In this document: piece after piece, positions 45,490 to 57,458 of the stretch
How positions within the stretch are numbered: the stretch's first letter is position 1
Layout: each line of letters begins with the position of its first letter
From: Pseudopyrenochaeta lycopersici
Taxonomy: Eukaryota > Ascomycota > Dothideomycetes > Pleosporales > Pseudopyrenochaetaceae
Direction: 5' to 3'
Length of the DNA stretch: 64,000 bases
NCBI GenBank assembly: GCA_003313425.1
Contig: NHZP01000001.1
Span: 682,001 to 746,000 of the forward strand
Translations under genes and position numbers: made by a program
The notes under the pieces: model-generated
What the model was told of the DNA's origin: nothing
The model's database searches: none
The model's input: only the letters and a program-made list of their open reading frames with translations

Positions 45490-46560
45490 ATGGCGGTCGA
45501 CAGTTCTTTAAATTCGCTTCTTGCGACTCTCATTACCTCGATTCAGTCCGCCGCTGAGGCTTTACCTAGCGACGACATTGCTCCACCAAAGGAAGGCATT
45601 TCATTACTGAATGTCAAGAACGAGCTACTACTTTCATATCTTCAAAACCTCGTTTTTCTCATCCTTCTTAAGCTTAGATCTCGCTCTCGTTTTGGCGGAG
45701 ACCGGGAAGGGCACGACCTTCATCCGCAGGACGAAGTTGTGCAAAAACTTATCGAGCTACGGGTGTACCTCGAAAAAGGCGTACGACCCCTAGAGAATCG
45801 TCTAAAGTACAATATCGACAAAATTATTCGGGCTGCGGATGATGCTGCTCGACGCACTACTCAAGCTACTGTGAAGCCAAAGTTGCGGAAGAGTAAGGCA
45901 GATGTAGGGTCAGATTCGGATGTCAGCGTAGCAGAATCAGATGTGTCGGCGCAAACAGAAGATGATGACGAAATGTCGTTTGCACCAAGGAGGGCCGCTG
46001 TCACACGGGTCAAATCAGAAGCCGTGAATGAGAGAGAAAGAGGATCCACAAAAGAGGGTATCTATAAGCCACCAAAGATCACACCAATGGCTATGCCAAC
46101 AACCGAAAGCCGGGAGGTGAGGCGAGAGCGAAGACCCGGTAAATCAGCAACCTTGGACGAATTCATCGCAACTGAATTGTCGTCCGCCCCCATTGCAGAA
46201 CCTAGTATTGGGAGCACTATCACCCATGGCGGCCGTCATACGAAGTCTGAGAAAGAGCGACGAGAAGAAGCCGAGAGGAGGGAGTACGAAGAATCTAATT
46301 TTACGCGCCTGGCACCAGAGAGTAAAAAGGAGCAAGCCAAGCGGGCGCGACGCCGCGATGGGGGCTTTGGCGGAGAGGAATGGCGGGGCTTGGGTGCTGG
46401 TATAGACCGCATAGAGCGACTAACGCAGAAGAAGGATGGCAAGCTAGGAACTTTAGACAAGAGCAGAAAGCGGCCGATTGGAGATGGGCCTCGTGGTTCT
46501 GGATCGGCAGCAGGCGATGCCTTTGAGAAGAGGAGGAAGGTTGTTTCTAAGTACCGGTAG
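45490..46560 (+). CDS. LCP5: LCP5/neuroguidin (Sas10/Utp3 family) ribosome biogenesis factor
   Basis: Nucleolar protein of the Sas10/Utp3/C1D family acting with the U3 snoRNP in 18S rRNA maturation. Single exon, 356 aa. The N-terminal C1D/Sas10 helices contain GISLLNVKNELLLSYLQNLVF, the hallmark of this family, then LIELRVYLEKGVRPLENRLKYNIDKI. The middle is acidic (SDVSAQTEDDDEMSF). The C-terminal half is basic with GIYKPPKITPMAM, a segment shared by Lcp5 and neuroguidin, and a coiled Arg/Glu region. It ends KRRKVVSKYR. The ATG in MAVDSSLNS was preferred because the family's helix begins just after it; an in-frame ATG 50 codons upstream exists. Confidence 0.9.
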   Translation: MAVDSSLNSLLATLITSIQSAAEALPSDDIAPPKEGISLLNVKNELLLSYLQNLVFLILLKLRSRSRFGGDREGHDLHPQDEVVQKLIELRVYLEKGVRPLENRLKYNIDKIIRAADDAARRTTQATVKPKLRKSKADVGSDSDVSVAESDVSAQTEDDDEMSFAPRRAAVTRVKSEAVNERERGSTKEGIYKPPKITPMAMPTTESREVRRERRPGKSATLDEFIATELSSAPIAEPSIGSTITHGGRHTKSEKERREEAERREYEESNFTRLAPESKKEQAKRARRRDGGFGGEEWRGLGAGIDRIERLTQKKDGKLGTLDKSRKRPIGDGPRGSGSAAGDAFEKRRKVVSKYR

Positions 46561-49325
46561 TAAGGAATAGTTCTCTCGAAGGTTGGCTTTGTTAGAGCCC
46601 AATTCTGATCTCCTATAACGCAAAACTTTTCAGTCAGCGCATCTTATGGTGCAGCACCTTGCCAAGGTGTGCAACATGCTGTATGTGCAAGAACGCGATG
46701 TTTAGGGCCTGGATTGGCGTCTTGAGATAGATGCCGGAGTTTTACACATTATTCCGGCATCTGTGTCAAGTGGAAGAACTTTGACCACCCACTGACTTCT
46801 ACGAGACAAGTGATACATGTATGGAATAGGTAAAATTGCGCACTCTGGGTTCGATCTCTGACGCTTATAACTTTGTCCATCTAATCTCTTCCCTATATAT
46901 CAACCGCTTCTATGAATGTTGCTTATCTATCCGTCCACTAAAGGTCCGCTGTCCGGGACAGCAGCGACACAAATCATTCATTTACTTCTGGCCTGATTGC
47001 TCGTTCGAGGCTGCCAAACAGGCGCAAAATTGACTCCATGTCGTCTAGCCACGTTCGCACAACATTGTGTGCAAACGCGGCCTCATGAAATCACAATTCA
47101 AGAGGCCACATCACTTCCGGCTCCCACTGGCCTCAACAATCGGTTCAGGCGACAAGGTTTCCTCCGAAGAACGGGCATATATATCCCCAACTTGATACTT
47201 GCATGTAAGCCACCTGATACTACGAAAACAACACCTATAGCTCGTTAAAGATACCTAGTTTCGATTGAGATGGACTTTGTCTCTGCATGTTCATGCATAG
47301 TCTTTCTACAATCCTTCTAGAATCCTTGTCTTGCATGGCTATATCGCCGAGAATTCATAGTGTGGACCAGGTTCCGAGGTGTCTACGGCACACTCAACTC
47401 AGATACGAGTGCATTTCCAGACACATAAATTCCCGAACCAATGCCATTAACCCCCGTTCTGTACGATGAGCCTTTCTGCACCGCCGCCACCTGTGGACTG
47501 GATCATTCTGGTGCCTGCTGACGGAAGACAAAGCCGTCTATCCCGATTGTGGCGTTACTGCTTTCAGTAATCCAATCGCGACCCTTGTATGCCGCGTAAC
47601 GTCGATGCCGGAGCCTTCTCAAACAAGTTTAAGGCCATGCGAATAGCGAAAGGGCGTTTAAACTACTGGACTATGATTTCTGGAACAACAATTTCGGGGC
47701 TGCAATGATTTGAATTATGTTCGAGGACTTTGAGGCATGCAAGCCTTCCACTTGATCCTCCAGAAACTACTTGATCGAATTAGGAATGGCAGCTCATAAC
47801 TGCAGCTCGTAGTCAGAATCGTCGTGCTGACGGGCGTTGTGCGAACGTGCATCTGCAATATTCGCGTGAGATTCCAAGGTTTCTGGTAAATTTCAAGAAG
47901 CTCTCGGACTTGAATGATCGGTGTTGATAAACGAAAGTCATGTTGGCTTTCAGCCATGGCTGATGCAAGTAATGTGGAGGCGCCTATCACTATCATCCTC
48001 ATCTCTCCGGGAATCTTTGCTGGTTGACATGCCGTCGTTGTAGTCATCATGTTTCGCAGAAACCCCCAAAGAATTCAGCTGGACGTACTGTAGCAAATTT
48101 CTGCATTACAGCTCCACGACCCGACGCTCAATATTCCGCGGGGTTTCGCCCTCTGGGGTATACGCTACTCTTTGCTCTGGGTCTTTTCGTTACCACCGTA
48201 ACACTAAACATCATCCCTGCATTGTGGGAACACTTGAAACTTCCACTCATCTTCCAGAAGTCCCAGTAAGTAGTGTTCGGGTAAAGTCGAACCTGTGGGG
48301 TGCAGCTATATCAACATTTGTCGACCCCTGATCCTGGTCTTATGTACCGGTAGTCGTGTTGCATGGTTAAGCTTCGTTAATATCGGAGCGATATTGCGTT
48401 GTTCCGGGATTTGCGCTGAGCCATCATGTTCGCGCGCTCTGCGCGGCCAAAAAAGCCCATTCACGAAGAACTCGGGTGGCGGGAACAGATAGTGGGGTGA
48501 GCAGCATGGGAATCGTCAGACGACTATTTCTCAGGCGTAATTAGTTACTTCCTGGGTGATGCACGCTATCTTGGGTATGTTCATCTATCGTACACATCTC
48601 ATCCCCGAGTAACTACCGTGAGCAAGGAGCATTGAAGTACCCATCATGACGACCCATTATTGTACGGACATAATTGCAGCGGCTCCAGCCACCGTCCCGT
48701 ACCGAGCCTGACTTCATATACGGTACATCTTCGTACCCGCGAAGATCTTCCCCACGCTCATTATTTGTGACCCACCTTTGACCAGGCTAGCAGTGCTTCG
48801 GCACGATACATAGCACGATGGCTTAGTCGCATGATCTCGTACCTTGTATCGATTTCACGTGTGACCTTCTAGCGGTATACCACTTTTGGCGACGCTTTGC
48901 CAGCTTCACTGTGATGTATTTTCCCTAGGCCAAGATAGTGTCCTAGCTTCTGCTACATTCAGAGTTCTCTTCAACAAATTCGAGCCTTACAAAAGCCTCT
49001 CTGTAGCACCTAAGATGAGCTAATACATTGCTCCTGGGATGCGAAATCATATGAGTTTAGCCGATAGGTCTTTTACATCGGCATCGGCCAATATGTGACG
49101 CAGTATGGAGATGGGTGGAAGTCCGCGACGCACGGAGCAAGTGAACAGTCCACACTCGTGCTGGGCAACACAAATCTTGTCTCCCGTTTATCGAAGGGTC
49201 GGCTCAGGTTCGTGGTCGTGATTAAGGGTGCTGCAATCTGCCGAATGCGTGTCTGTGCTTCACCCTAGTCATGAGTTGAAAGAGGAGCCGCTTGTGTCAC
49301 CGAGATGATGGGCACTGGTTGACTC

Positions 49326-49359
<34 letters not shown>

Positions 49360-49523
49360 CCTTGCCGGAGCGACAGGCTAATCACGCCACTCGTTGCAAA
49401 AGAGCAACCGTGGCGTTGACATGAGCCATGACATCCCTTTCCCAAGTAGGTGAAAGAGTTCATACGCTTTGCATGCTCTTTCTGGTGTTTCGGAATATAC
49501 TTTGCGCCAGGAATACCATAACT
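46561..49523. other. 3-kb region without recognisable genes
   Basis: Between two well-supported genes. Short frames on both strands, including one of 111 codons at 47,715-48,050 minus, lack family resemblance or a consistent splice chain. One microsatellite lies at the right end. It may hold a non-coding RNA or decayed sequence; nothing is supportable. Confidence 0.45.
49326..49360. repeat. compound CA/GA microsatellite
   Basis: About nine CA units run directly into about eight GA units. Located 160 bp beyond the stop of the Zn2Cys6 gene. Confidence 0.95.
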
Positions 49524-51806
49524 TCAGACCTCGAACTTGAGTCCTGCAGTACGAAGCCACATTTGTCGCTTCGATTCTGCTTCACGGATAATCTCTGCTG
49601 AGAGGCGAAGGCTGGGTGCAAGATGAGCGTAGCGTTCCATCTCGAGAACAACATTGTTGATGATATCGTCCATAGTCGCCGGTGGAGGAAGCAGCTGAGA
49701 CAGGGACGGAGTCATTGTCGCGCCCATAATGAGAAGAGTCTGTGAGATGATACTGTTGAATATGTGAGTATATCAGCAAAATCAGAGGAAAGTGTGGACA
49801 TACGAGAGAGCACCTTGAAACAAATACGGCAGGTGACCAGCATGATGTGCGGTTATGTATTCCAGCTGACGGACACATGCCTCTAAGCATTTGTGGCAAT
49901 TATCTTGCACGCTCGAATCCATTGCTAAGTTTTCGTCTTGCAAGACAAGGAGTACATATGGCCGGAAGATAATGGTGCGACATGCAAAATACCGCAGCCT
50001 CAAAACGGTTTGAACAGGATTTTGCAAAGGAACTCGATCGAGTGGAAACTGCATTGCTGGCGGCAGTCCTGCATACCACTGATTTAGTTGGTAGTCCAAT
50101 TCAACGACTAGCGGATCAAGCTGCGCGATTGAGGTGGCAGCTGGGCCTTTTGAATACGGTGTCGTTCGAATATAAAGCATGGAGCTCACGCGATTGAGCA
50201 GTCTCCGGAGAGCAATTTCTGCAAGAAAGTACCACAGCTCGTCACGACCAACTGCTTCTGTTCCAAGGTCTTCAAAGCCTGTTGGCAATGAGAAGCCCTC
50301 TTCAAATTGTGCGATTCCAGAGTGTGGCAGATCAAGCTCCGCTAGCAGATCGCTCTCGATCATTACCGCGTTCCAATACACTCTCTTGCCCAACTCCTCT
50401 TCTGCGGGAGAGACTCTTCCAGGTGCGCTGAGGAGAAGTTGCAGCTTCATACTTGCGCCCGATAAGACGTTCCAGGCTTCCACTGGGCGCACAAGGTAAA
50501 CCAAGTATGCTGCGGCCAAGATCTGACACTGCGCAGCAACCATGTTGTTCCTTGTCATAACGCTGGGAAGAAGACTCCAAGCCGCAGCAAAATATGCCAA
50601 CCCAGGAGGGTCCTTCTCGGGGCTCTGCTGGGTTATGCTTCCGGTGCTTCCAGCATGCCCGAGGGCAAGGACTAGAAGGACGATGCAGCTCTCAGGACCA
50701 TCACGAAAGCCGTGGCTGAGGGCAGTCTGGTAGTAGCCACTCCACGTGTACGGATTTACGCACGCATAAAACACGTTTACCCTTTCGAAATATGCTTGAA
50801 CGTACGCTCCAGTGTTTGACAGATCTAATCCTCGAGAAGTGCCGAGACTCACTGAATCCCGGGTCATCTCGAGCTGGAGCAAAATCTTAGGGTCGTAGGG
50901 TCGTGATACGAGTTCCCGAATCATGGGCGATGACAACAAGTTCAAAGCCGCGGTATTGTGCGTCTTGGGCATGGTTGAGATGTTTGAAGGATGGTTGGTC
51001 CAAGTTCCGATGCCGTTAATCGGCTGCACCATGCCCAAATGGGGCATATTACCGGTGCTACGGGCGAGAAAGTCCTCGCTCGTTGAGTTGCTGGCTGCGG
51101 GTGAATGTGATGACAAGGAAAAGCCATTGGTGAGGCCTGACTGAAGAAGGCCCTCGATACGATTCAAGTGCTCCAGAATCAGCTTGTCGCCAGCGTCCAA
51201 CTTGATGCCTGGCTCCCGATAAATGCATTCTGCGTTTAATTCGGTACACAACCTGCACTTTGGCCTGGTACCGTCGCAACGTGATTTTCTTGAGCGACAT
51301 ATTTCACACTGCAAAGCGTCAGTGAAGGAACAGGAGCACGTGGTAGGAGAGTACCGCCATACCGCAATAGTTGCTCGCCGCCGTGGGTAGTCGATGGTAT
51401 CGGTGCTTGGGCGTTTTTTGGCCGTCGGTCGTTGTTCTGTGCTCGTACCGTTGGTGCCGTTGCTGGTGGGTGCGATGCCGTTTGTCTGGGCGGGTGGGGT
51501 GTCGTTTGACATTTCGCGATCTGTTCCGGAGGACTGCGACATGTTGCGGGGCCGTTTCCTGAAAGGATTACTCAAAGCACCGCCAGAGAAAAGGCCATTC
51601 GGGGACTCGAGGAGATGGGGAGACCTGAGGGCGGACTTGAGGACAAAGCTGTTGGTGTCGGGCAAAGTGGAAAGATTAAGGCAGAAGGAGTCTCGCGGGA
51701 ACTGTCCATTGGTGGTTGCTGCTGACACGGGACTAACGTCTGGAGAAGGCGTAATAGCCGCCATGATTGGTGGACGGATAGACGGCGGCGGGGGGGCTGG
51801 CTGCAC
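49524..51806 (-). CDS. Zn2Cys6 transcription factor with fungal-specific middle domain
   Basis: Nuclear binuclear-zinc-cluster regulator. Exons 51806-51363, 51308-49804 and 49752-49524 total 2178 nt, 725 aa. A Pro/Ser/Thr/Asn-rich N-terminus with KKRPSTDTIDYPRRRATIA leads, across the first intron, straight into the cluster CEICRSRKSRCDGTRPKC followed by RLCTELNAECIYRE, giving C-x2-C-x6-C-x6-C-x2-C-x6-C. KLDAGDKLILEHLNRIEGLL is the linker and dimerisation helix. The middle homology region carries FYACVNPYTWSGYYQTAL, VLLVLALGHAG, AAWSLLPSVMTRNNMVAAQ and LGKRVYWNAVMIESDLLAELDLPHSGI. The last exon ends in a helix (IINNVVLEMERYAHLAPSL). The target genes are unknown; no biosynthetic cluster is next to it. 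Confidence 0.93.
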
Positions 51807-54800
51807 TCAAAGCTGTGCGGCATGCAGCCACGATATCGAGTCAAGGACTTGGGATACAAAGGCAGCCGGAGAGATGAGACGGGCGCTGCTGTGGACGAAG
51901 AGACGCAGCAGACGGTGTCGAGGTGAGACGGGAGGCTAGCAATGAGTTATATCGACACCAAATTTCGCCTCTGTTAGCTCCACGAGACTTGCAAAGCGCC
52001 TTTGCGAGATGAGGGATGCGAATGCGGGGATGACATGGGGCGTCAAGCACTCCACACGGTGCTCAGACAATCAAAAACGGCGCCAAAGAAGGCTGCAGGG
52101 GTGGTGAGTGGACGGCCTAAGCAAACACCAGGTTCCTGACTCCACCAGTCCTCTGCCTGGTCGACAGATAAATTGCCTCCAATCCTGCCAAAGGAGCGCC
52201 GGACAGAGCACATGGACACCGCCATGGCCGTGGCAGCCACAAGCAGGCGGGCGTGGGAGGGTGAGAAAGCGGCTGCTTACAGAACATGGTGCAGGAAGCA
52301 CGGCGCGTCCAAGAAACCACAGGTTGCTTAGCGAATGCTGCATTTGCTCGAGCGCCCATCACCAACAGAGCAGGCCAGCCGCATCGAACAGCCTAAAGCA
52401 ATAGAGGACGACGGCTACGTCCAAGTCGGCAATCTTCTGGTCATTCGCACGCTTCTGCGCCCGCAGCATCTATATATTGCTGCCAAGCCGCAGTGCTGGT
52501 GTTTCGAACGCTTGCGGGCCTGGTGATAGGCTGAAATGGCTTCCATGCTGCAACCAATATCAAATTGCTGCCCAAGTGATATGACAAGGGTTTACCTGGC
52601 CATGGAAGCCGTGGAAGCTGTGGAAGCTGCACGAGATCTGAGCGGTTGCAGCTAGTGTCCGAGTGTTGTGCAGCCAGCGGGGACTATTGTACACGGTTCC
52701 TTGCCAGCTCCTGCATTGTCTGTTGCCTCCAAAGGCGCCTCTACTTCGAGCAACCAGATACCGCTGGCTACCGTCTTGCACGCCATGACGCCATTATCGC
52801 GCATTGTCCAGAGCCTGTCATCCCTTGTGGCTGGATCGCCGCCTCCGAGAACCAAGACCTTGTAGGCGATAGAAATCTAACCAGTAGGAAAAAGCTTCTA
52901 GAACCACAAGAAGAAGACTCCCTGATCTGCACGTCAACGGGCTGAACCCAGTCATGCGCGCCACCCAAAAACGGCTTGGTGTTCGTTATTATTCAATCGC
53001 CAAACAATGCTGGCCCGCGGTTTCGTCACAAGCTAACATGCTGCGTAGCCATGAACATCATTGCGCTGCTCTGCTAACACTCAAACATTAGCCGGTGGGT
53101 TCTCCGATCCCACCAACAGTCACTTCTGTCTGGCAGGAACGAAGCTACCATGTATGAGTCTGACCCGGCCGACGGGGAAAAGCCACTTCATGAGACGGCA
53201 GATGCTCATTCATCCGGAAGACGTTGCGCAGCCACAGGTGTATTTCGAGCCTTTCTCAGACCCTCGACTATGTGCCTTTCAGGTGTAAGCGTGTTGATAG
53301 TGAAATCTTCGTGCCGCTTTCAGAACAGTGATATTTGGGAGTTCGCGACTGAGCCCATCTGGCAATGCAGATCGAAAGCCGAAAGCCCGAGTTGCTTGGA
53401 TTCCACTGCCTAGTTCCAGAGGTCGGTAGATATATCTCATTCCCTTGTACCGTACGGCACTTCAAAGTTGTTGAGATGCAACCACGGTGCCGCTGTCTTT
53501 CCGAGCAGCATGCTCGGGACGGCTAGTGGAGCAACAGGCTGTTGATTTTTATTGTATCCGACCTGGCGGTACCCGTACACAGGGGCCCTCTTGCTATCTT
53601 TAGAGACCAAAGCCATCTCAAGGAGCAATCCCTCAACGCAAATGGCGTGCCATTCCAAGAAGGGCTTGGTGAGCCCCGAGCGAAAAGAAAAGACTGGCAC
53701 AAAGAACCTGAGAGATGGGAAGGTCATGCAAAGTAGTTGTGAGCATCTCCGTGTTGCAATTTACAGAGCATCTTGAGACATCTCTAGTCTATAGCATTGT
53801 GCTTCAAGACATCGACTCCTGTCACAAACACACCATCCCTCATGCAACTTGCACCACCACTCTTGTGCAAACAAATGGCATCTCTGTCTCCGGCAATAAA
53901 CCTCTCCCCGAACCAAGAACAGAACTTATTCTAGGATCTCGCAAGATCCGCAGATAGCCTAGGTCTAGAGACAGCCTGCTGTAGCGTTGCTATAACAAAA
54001 CATACGAAGCCGGAAGCGCTACACTCACAAACGGTACAATGAGGCCTCAAGGAAAGCTGCTATCACAGCACGAGATCTCCAAAAGAACACGGAAACCATC
54101 AGCGATGAGCTAGCGCACAAGGGCCCAGTAAGATGCTCCTCGGACCTACGGCGTCGGGATTCTTACTTGAACAGATCCAGTACCAAACGACACCCATATC
54201 CCCAACGATGAGACCTTCCACCCCTTTCGGAGAGCGAACAGATGGCACTCAAGCCGCAGCCAAGTTGATAGAAGAGGTCGTCCATGGGGCCAAGGCTGTA
54301 GTAGACAGTGCCCTGGCGTGGGCGGAGAAGAAGGCAGAGGATCTAAGCTCGGAAAACGACAGTACGGGACCTTATGCGTCGCCGGCAACTTGCATGCCAT
54401 CAGACCTCGATGCCATCGCGAGCGGAATTCTGCCTGCAATTCCGATGCGAGCGCCCTCTAAAGAAGACCAAGGAGAAGAAAAGAAGGATGAGTAAGAATA
54501 GGAAAGGCATTGACGATGGGACTAAGTCGAGATAAAATATCGATAGATTACACGATTTCCAAAGCATATCACAGTATCGATACATAGCAAGATATCGATA
54601 ATCATGATAACAAGCCTATCTGCACTTACATGGCGACGTTGTGTGCGCTGAGGACAAAGCCAGGAACTATTTCGTAACAGAGTGTAAGATGGAGCGGACC
54701 CGCATGTCAGGTGGGGAACCAGCCCGATCCAGCAAAGACCTCGGCAGCTAAGTTGTGATTACAACCACGACTCGACTGATCGTCATCTCCACAACAACAA

Positions 54801-54875
54801 AGAAACCCTCTGAAACCTCACATCTCACACAATTGGCATACATTACATACTCCTTGCAAGTGCTCCATACCCATA
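51807..54875. other. 3-kb gene-poor region, likely long leader of the regulator
   Basis: Contains many short frames without family resemblance and a small 9-bp tandem (GTGGAAGCT-like, about 52,601-52,630). The part next to 51,807 should be the promoter and leader of the Zn2Cys6 gene; fungal regulators often have long leaders. A possible small gene at 54,208-54,495 is listed separately. A cluster of ATCGAT words lies near 54,530-54,600. Confidence 0.4.
54208..54495 (+). CDS. possible small helical protein
   Basis: Frame of 95 codons from an ATG reading MRPSTPFGERTDGTQAA, preceded by 25 in-frame codons from an earlier ATG at 54,133. The middle would form an amphipathic helix (AAKLIEEVVHGAKAVVDSAL) and the end is Lys/Glu-rich. 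Codon content looks protein-like but no family is recognised. Plausible, unproven. Confidence 0.4.
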   Translation: MRPSTPFGERTDGTQAAAKLIEEVVHGAKAVVDSALAWAEKKAEDLSSENDSTGPYASPATCMPSDLDAIASGILPAIPMRAPSKEDQGEEKKDE

Positions 54876-55435
54876 ATGGCAACTACTGCCTCACAAAGGC
54901 ATCCTCTTCTCCTCGCAACTGCCGTTGCTCACGGCGTGTTAGCCTTGGGACACACTGTACGCTTAACACCACTCCACACACACTTCCAAGTTCAAAGTTT
55001 CTTACTAGAGAGTGAATATGCGTGACATTCACTAATCGTAACTGTAGACCAAAGGCCTTGACCAATTTAAACACACCTCCTTGAATGCCCTGCCCACTGC
55101 ACTTCGCGGCGCAGTCAAAGCAGGATGGTATGAAGGCAGCGGATTCTTCCTTATCATGGGTAAAACTCTTTCCTTGCCTCATTTATTCCTTCCTAAGGAG
55201 CCACTATATAATCTCTAACCTATATCTAGGTATCTTAAACTACAAGTGGTCGCAGAGTGGTATTTACGACATTTACGATAAGAGCATTGCCGGTATTCTT
55301 GTGAGCCTTCTCCTCAGTGCGGGGGCTGCATACTACAAGAGCGGTGATAAGCCGACTGCGACAACGCTGGCTGTTGTTGCTATCCTGCAGGGATTGGGCG
55401 TCAGGAATGGTTCGTACTCGAAACTTTTGAAGTAG
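54876..55435 (+). CDS. small membrane protein of unknown function, 132 aa
   Basis: Exons 54876-54956, 55048-55159 and 55230-55435 join in phase to 399 nt. Three or four hydrophobic stretches are visible: LLLATAVAHGVLALGHT, the region around GSGFFLIMGIL, IAGILVSLLLSAGAAYYKSG and ATTLAVVAILQGLGV. Between them lie the conserved-looking GLDQFKHTSLNALPTALRGA and YDKSIAG. I do not recognise the family by name, but the layout matches small fungal multi-pass membrane proteins. In-phase splicing with good GT-AG sites makes it a real gene. Confidence 0.75.
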
Positions 55436-56009
55436 GGGTGTTGGCTCATGTTGGAATAGCTATCCTTGGATGAGGGAGGTTGGAGCTGTGAGTTGAGGAG
55501 AAATATGCTCTCGTCCACAGCGATAAAAATTTCTTTTCATCAGTCTTAATGGTCTTCCCAAGCCGGACTCGAGATTGCAGGAACAAGATGTACTAGCATC
55601 ATCGATTTTGATTGACAAAGAACTGTGTTGACTGGGATATCTTAGGGAATCATTTCTGATTCGGGGATAACCCCTAGGCTCAGTGAGACATAAAGACGAT
55701 AGCTGGTCAAAAGGAAACAATCATGTAGTTCGTTCAGTTGATGCTAGGTGTTATAAAAAGATTTTACCCATGATGCTTTTGCCCCTAACCTTAGAGACCC
55801 TCGGGCACAGAAGACCGTGAAAATGTCGTTACCACGGATACCGAGAAATGATATTGAAAAAAAATGACTCCTTATACGTGTTGCCTCGCAAGGAAGGCCA
55901 GAAATCATTAACCCAACCGTAAATGCCATTGCCGTTGCCGTTTTTCGCCTCCAATGGTCTTACTGAACGTCTCAAAAAGTGGCTTCATGAGCAGACATTA
56001 TCTCATTAT
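55436..56009. other. intergenic, convergent, nothing recognised
   Basis: About 570 bp between convergent stops. AT-rich short frames only. Confidence 0.5.
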
Positions 56010-56972
56010 TCATGTGTATGACCGACTCTTCCTCACCAATCCCTCCGAGATCTTAGCAATTTTTTGTATGTTAACCGGGACCTCTCGTTTACCGCTACCA
56101 AGCAGGCGCTTCAGTCGGGCGATGTAGTACTCTTCCACGCTCATGCTGGGATCACTGATGAACTCATCACGCGCTAGCTGCTCTAGGCGCATGCAGGTTC
56201 GGTCAAGGCTCTCCTCAAGCTCTTCCGCCCAATTGCTCTTCTCCATGACACCATAGTCGCTTCTAATACTATTTTGGCTGTTCGAAGTCTCGTTGTCGCT
56301 CGTATTCTTGCTTACTGGAGACGCGATCTCGACAAATGTAGAGGCGAAGCAAGGAGCAGGTGCTTTCGTGAGCAGATCCTTGGAGGTAAAGGACAAGTAC
56401 TCGTCAATGCGCGGGTTGACCGTGGGGGAGCCTAGGGCGATGGGAACTGAGCATTCGCCCGTAGGGTGGGCGAGAGGGGGTAAAGACATAATGCCATGTC
56501 TAGCAGCAGGTTCATCCCTGCTACCGTCGCTTAGCATCTTGCTGGCTCTTACTGCATCACGCTCCCTATGCTCGGCCACAAAGGGCTCTGCAGAGAGGAT
56601 GCTAGCAACATCCGAGTCGCAGTGGGTGTACTCGCAGCTGTCGATATCTAGTTGGGCGAGCCTGGCGTCAATTATGCTGAAGCTGCGGCCGTGCGGTGGG
56701 TGATGTCGGTGAACGATGGACGGCGCTGGAGAGACCTCCTCTGGCGTGTTGAGTGGCGGGGATGGATACATGGCCTCATCTGCGGACTCGTTGAGCGACT
56801 CTTGGATAGGTCCGAGAATCTTTGCGACAGCTGCAAAGTCCGTCAGCAGAAGGGGGTTAGCGACAACGTTGTCGAGAGTCTCAGCAGCTGGGGTTTGGTT
56901 AGGTACAGTTGGGTCACCAGAGGTCGAGTACTGAGAGCCCAGAGAAGTGACCTTCATCATGGTAGCAGACAT
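56010..56972 (-). CDS. unknown protein, mostly disordered, 320 aa
   Basis: Single exon. The first 220 residues are low in order, with Ser/Pro/Asp-rich stretches (YPSPPLNTPEEVSPAPS) and a His-rich patch (HRHHPPHGRSF). The C-terminal 90 residues are likely helical: WAEELEESLDRTCMRLEQLA, then SVEEYYIARLKRLLG and NIQKIAKISEGLVRKSRS. No domain recognised. The start ATG is the first in frame (MSATMMKVTSLG). Confidence 0.7.
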   Translation of the reverse strand: MSATMMKVTSLGSQYSTSGDPTVPNQTPAAETLDNVVANPLLLTDFAAVAKILGPIQESLNESADEAMYPSPPLNTPEEVSPAPSIVHRHHPPHGRSFSIIDARLAQLDIDSCEYTHCDSDVASILSAEPFVAEHRERDAVRASKMLSDGSRDEPAARHGIMSLPPLAHPTGECSVPIALGSPTVNPRIDEYLSFTSKDLLTKAPAPCFASTFVEIASPVSKNTSDNETSNSQNSIRSDYGVMEKSNWAEELEESLDRTCMRLEQLARDEFISDPSMSVEEYYIARLKRLLGSGKREVPVNIQKIAKISEGLVRKSRSYT

Positions 56973-57458
56973 TTCTGCAGCTAGATTGCTGTGCTTAGCG
57001 CCTGCACAACAGTCTCGGGTAGTGGTGAATTGATCACTATGAACTGCCCGTAGACTGAGAGATAGTCACCGTTGCGGAACTGTGTTTAGTGGCGAAGAAC
57101 CTTCTGAAAGCAAGATCCGATTGTCCCCGAGGTTGCTGTTGGCTGGAGGTACGTGTGGATACTGATTGAGTGCGGGGAGAGGTCGTGTGCGGGATATGAA
57201 GGTAGAGCGGTGCGTGCGCCTGCCTGATGTATAGGATAAGGGAGTGGCGACCGGACGGCGACTCGTGGATGTGTTCTTGGGCAATTGAATGCGACGAAAA
57301 AAAGAATCAGTTAGGCAGGTAGGCAAATTCGGTGTGACACAAACGGTTTGTAGTGTGAAAGGAACAATGGGAGAGCAGCCCGCAATTGTGAAGGTGACAG
57401 TCGGCTTTGTGGTCCCGCGAAACTTTGACTACATATAGGTAAAGGGCGAACACTTCAC
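56973..57458. other. intergenic, nothing recognised
   Basis: About 490 bp between two minus-strand genes. No feature recognised. Confidence 0.5.

Noticed and set aside
49326..49360. CRISPR-like or telomere-like repeat
   Set aside because: It is a plain CA/GA microsatellite. No spaced direct repeats or TTAGGG arrays were seen anywhere in the window.
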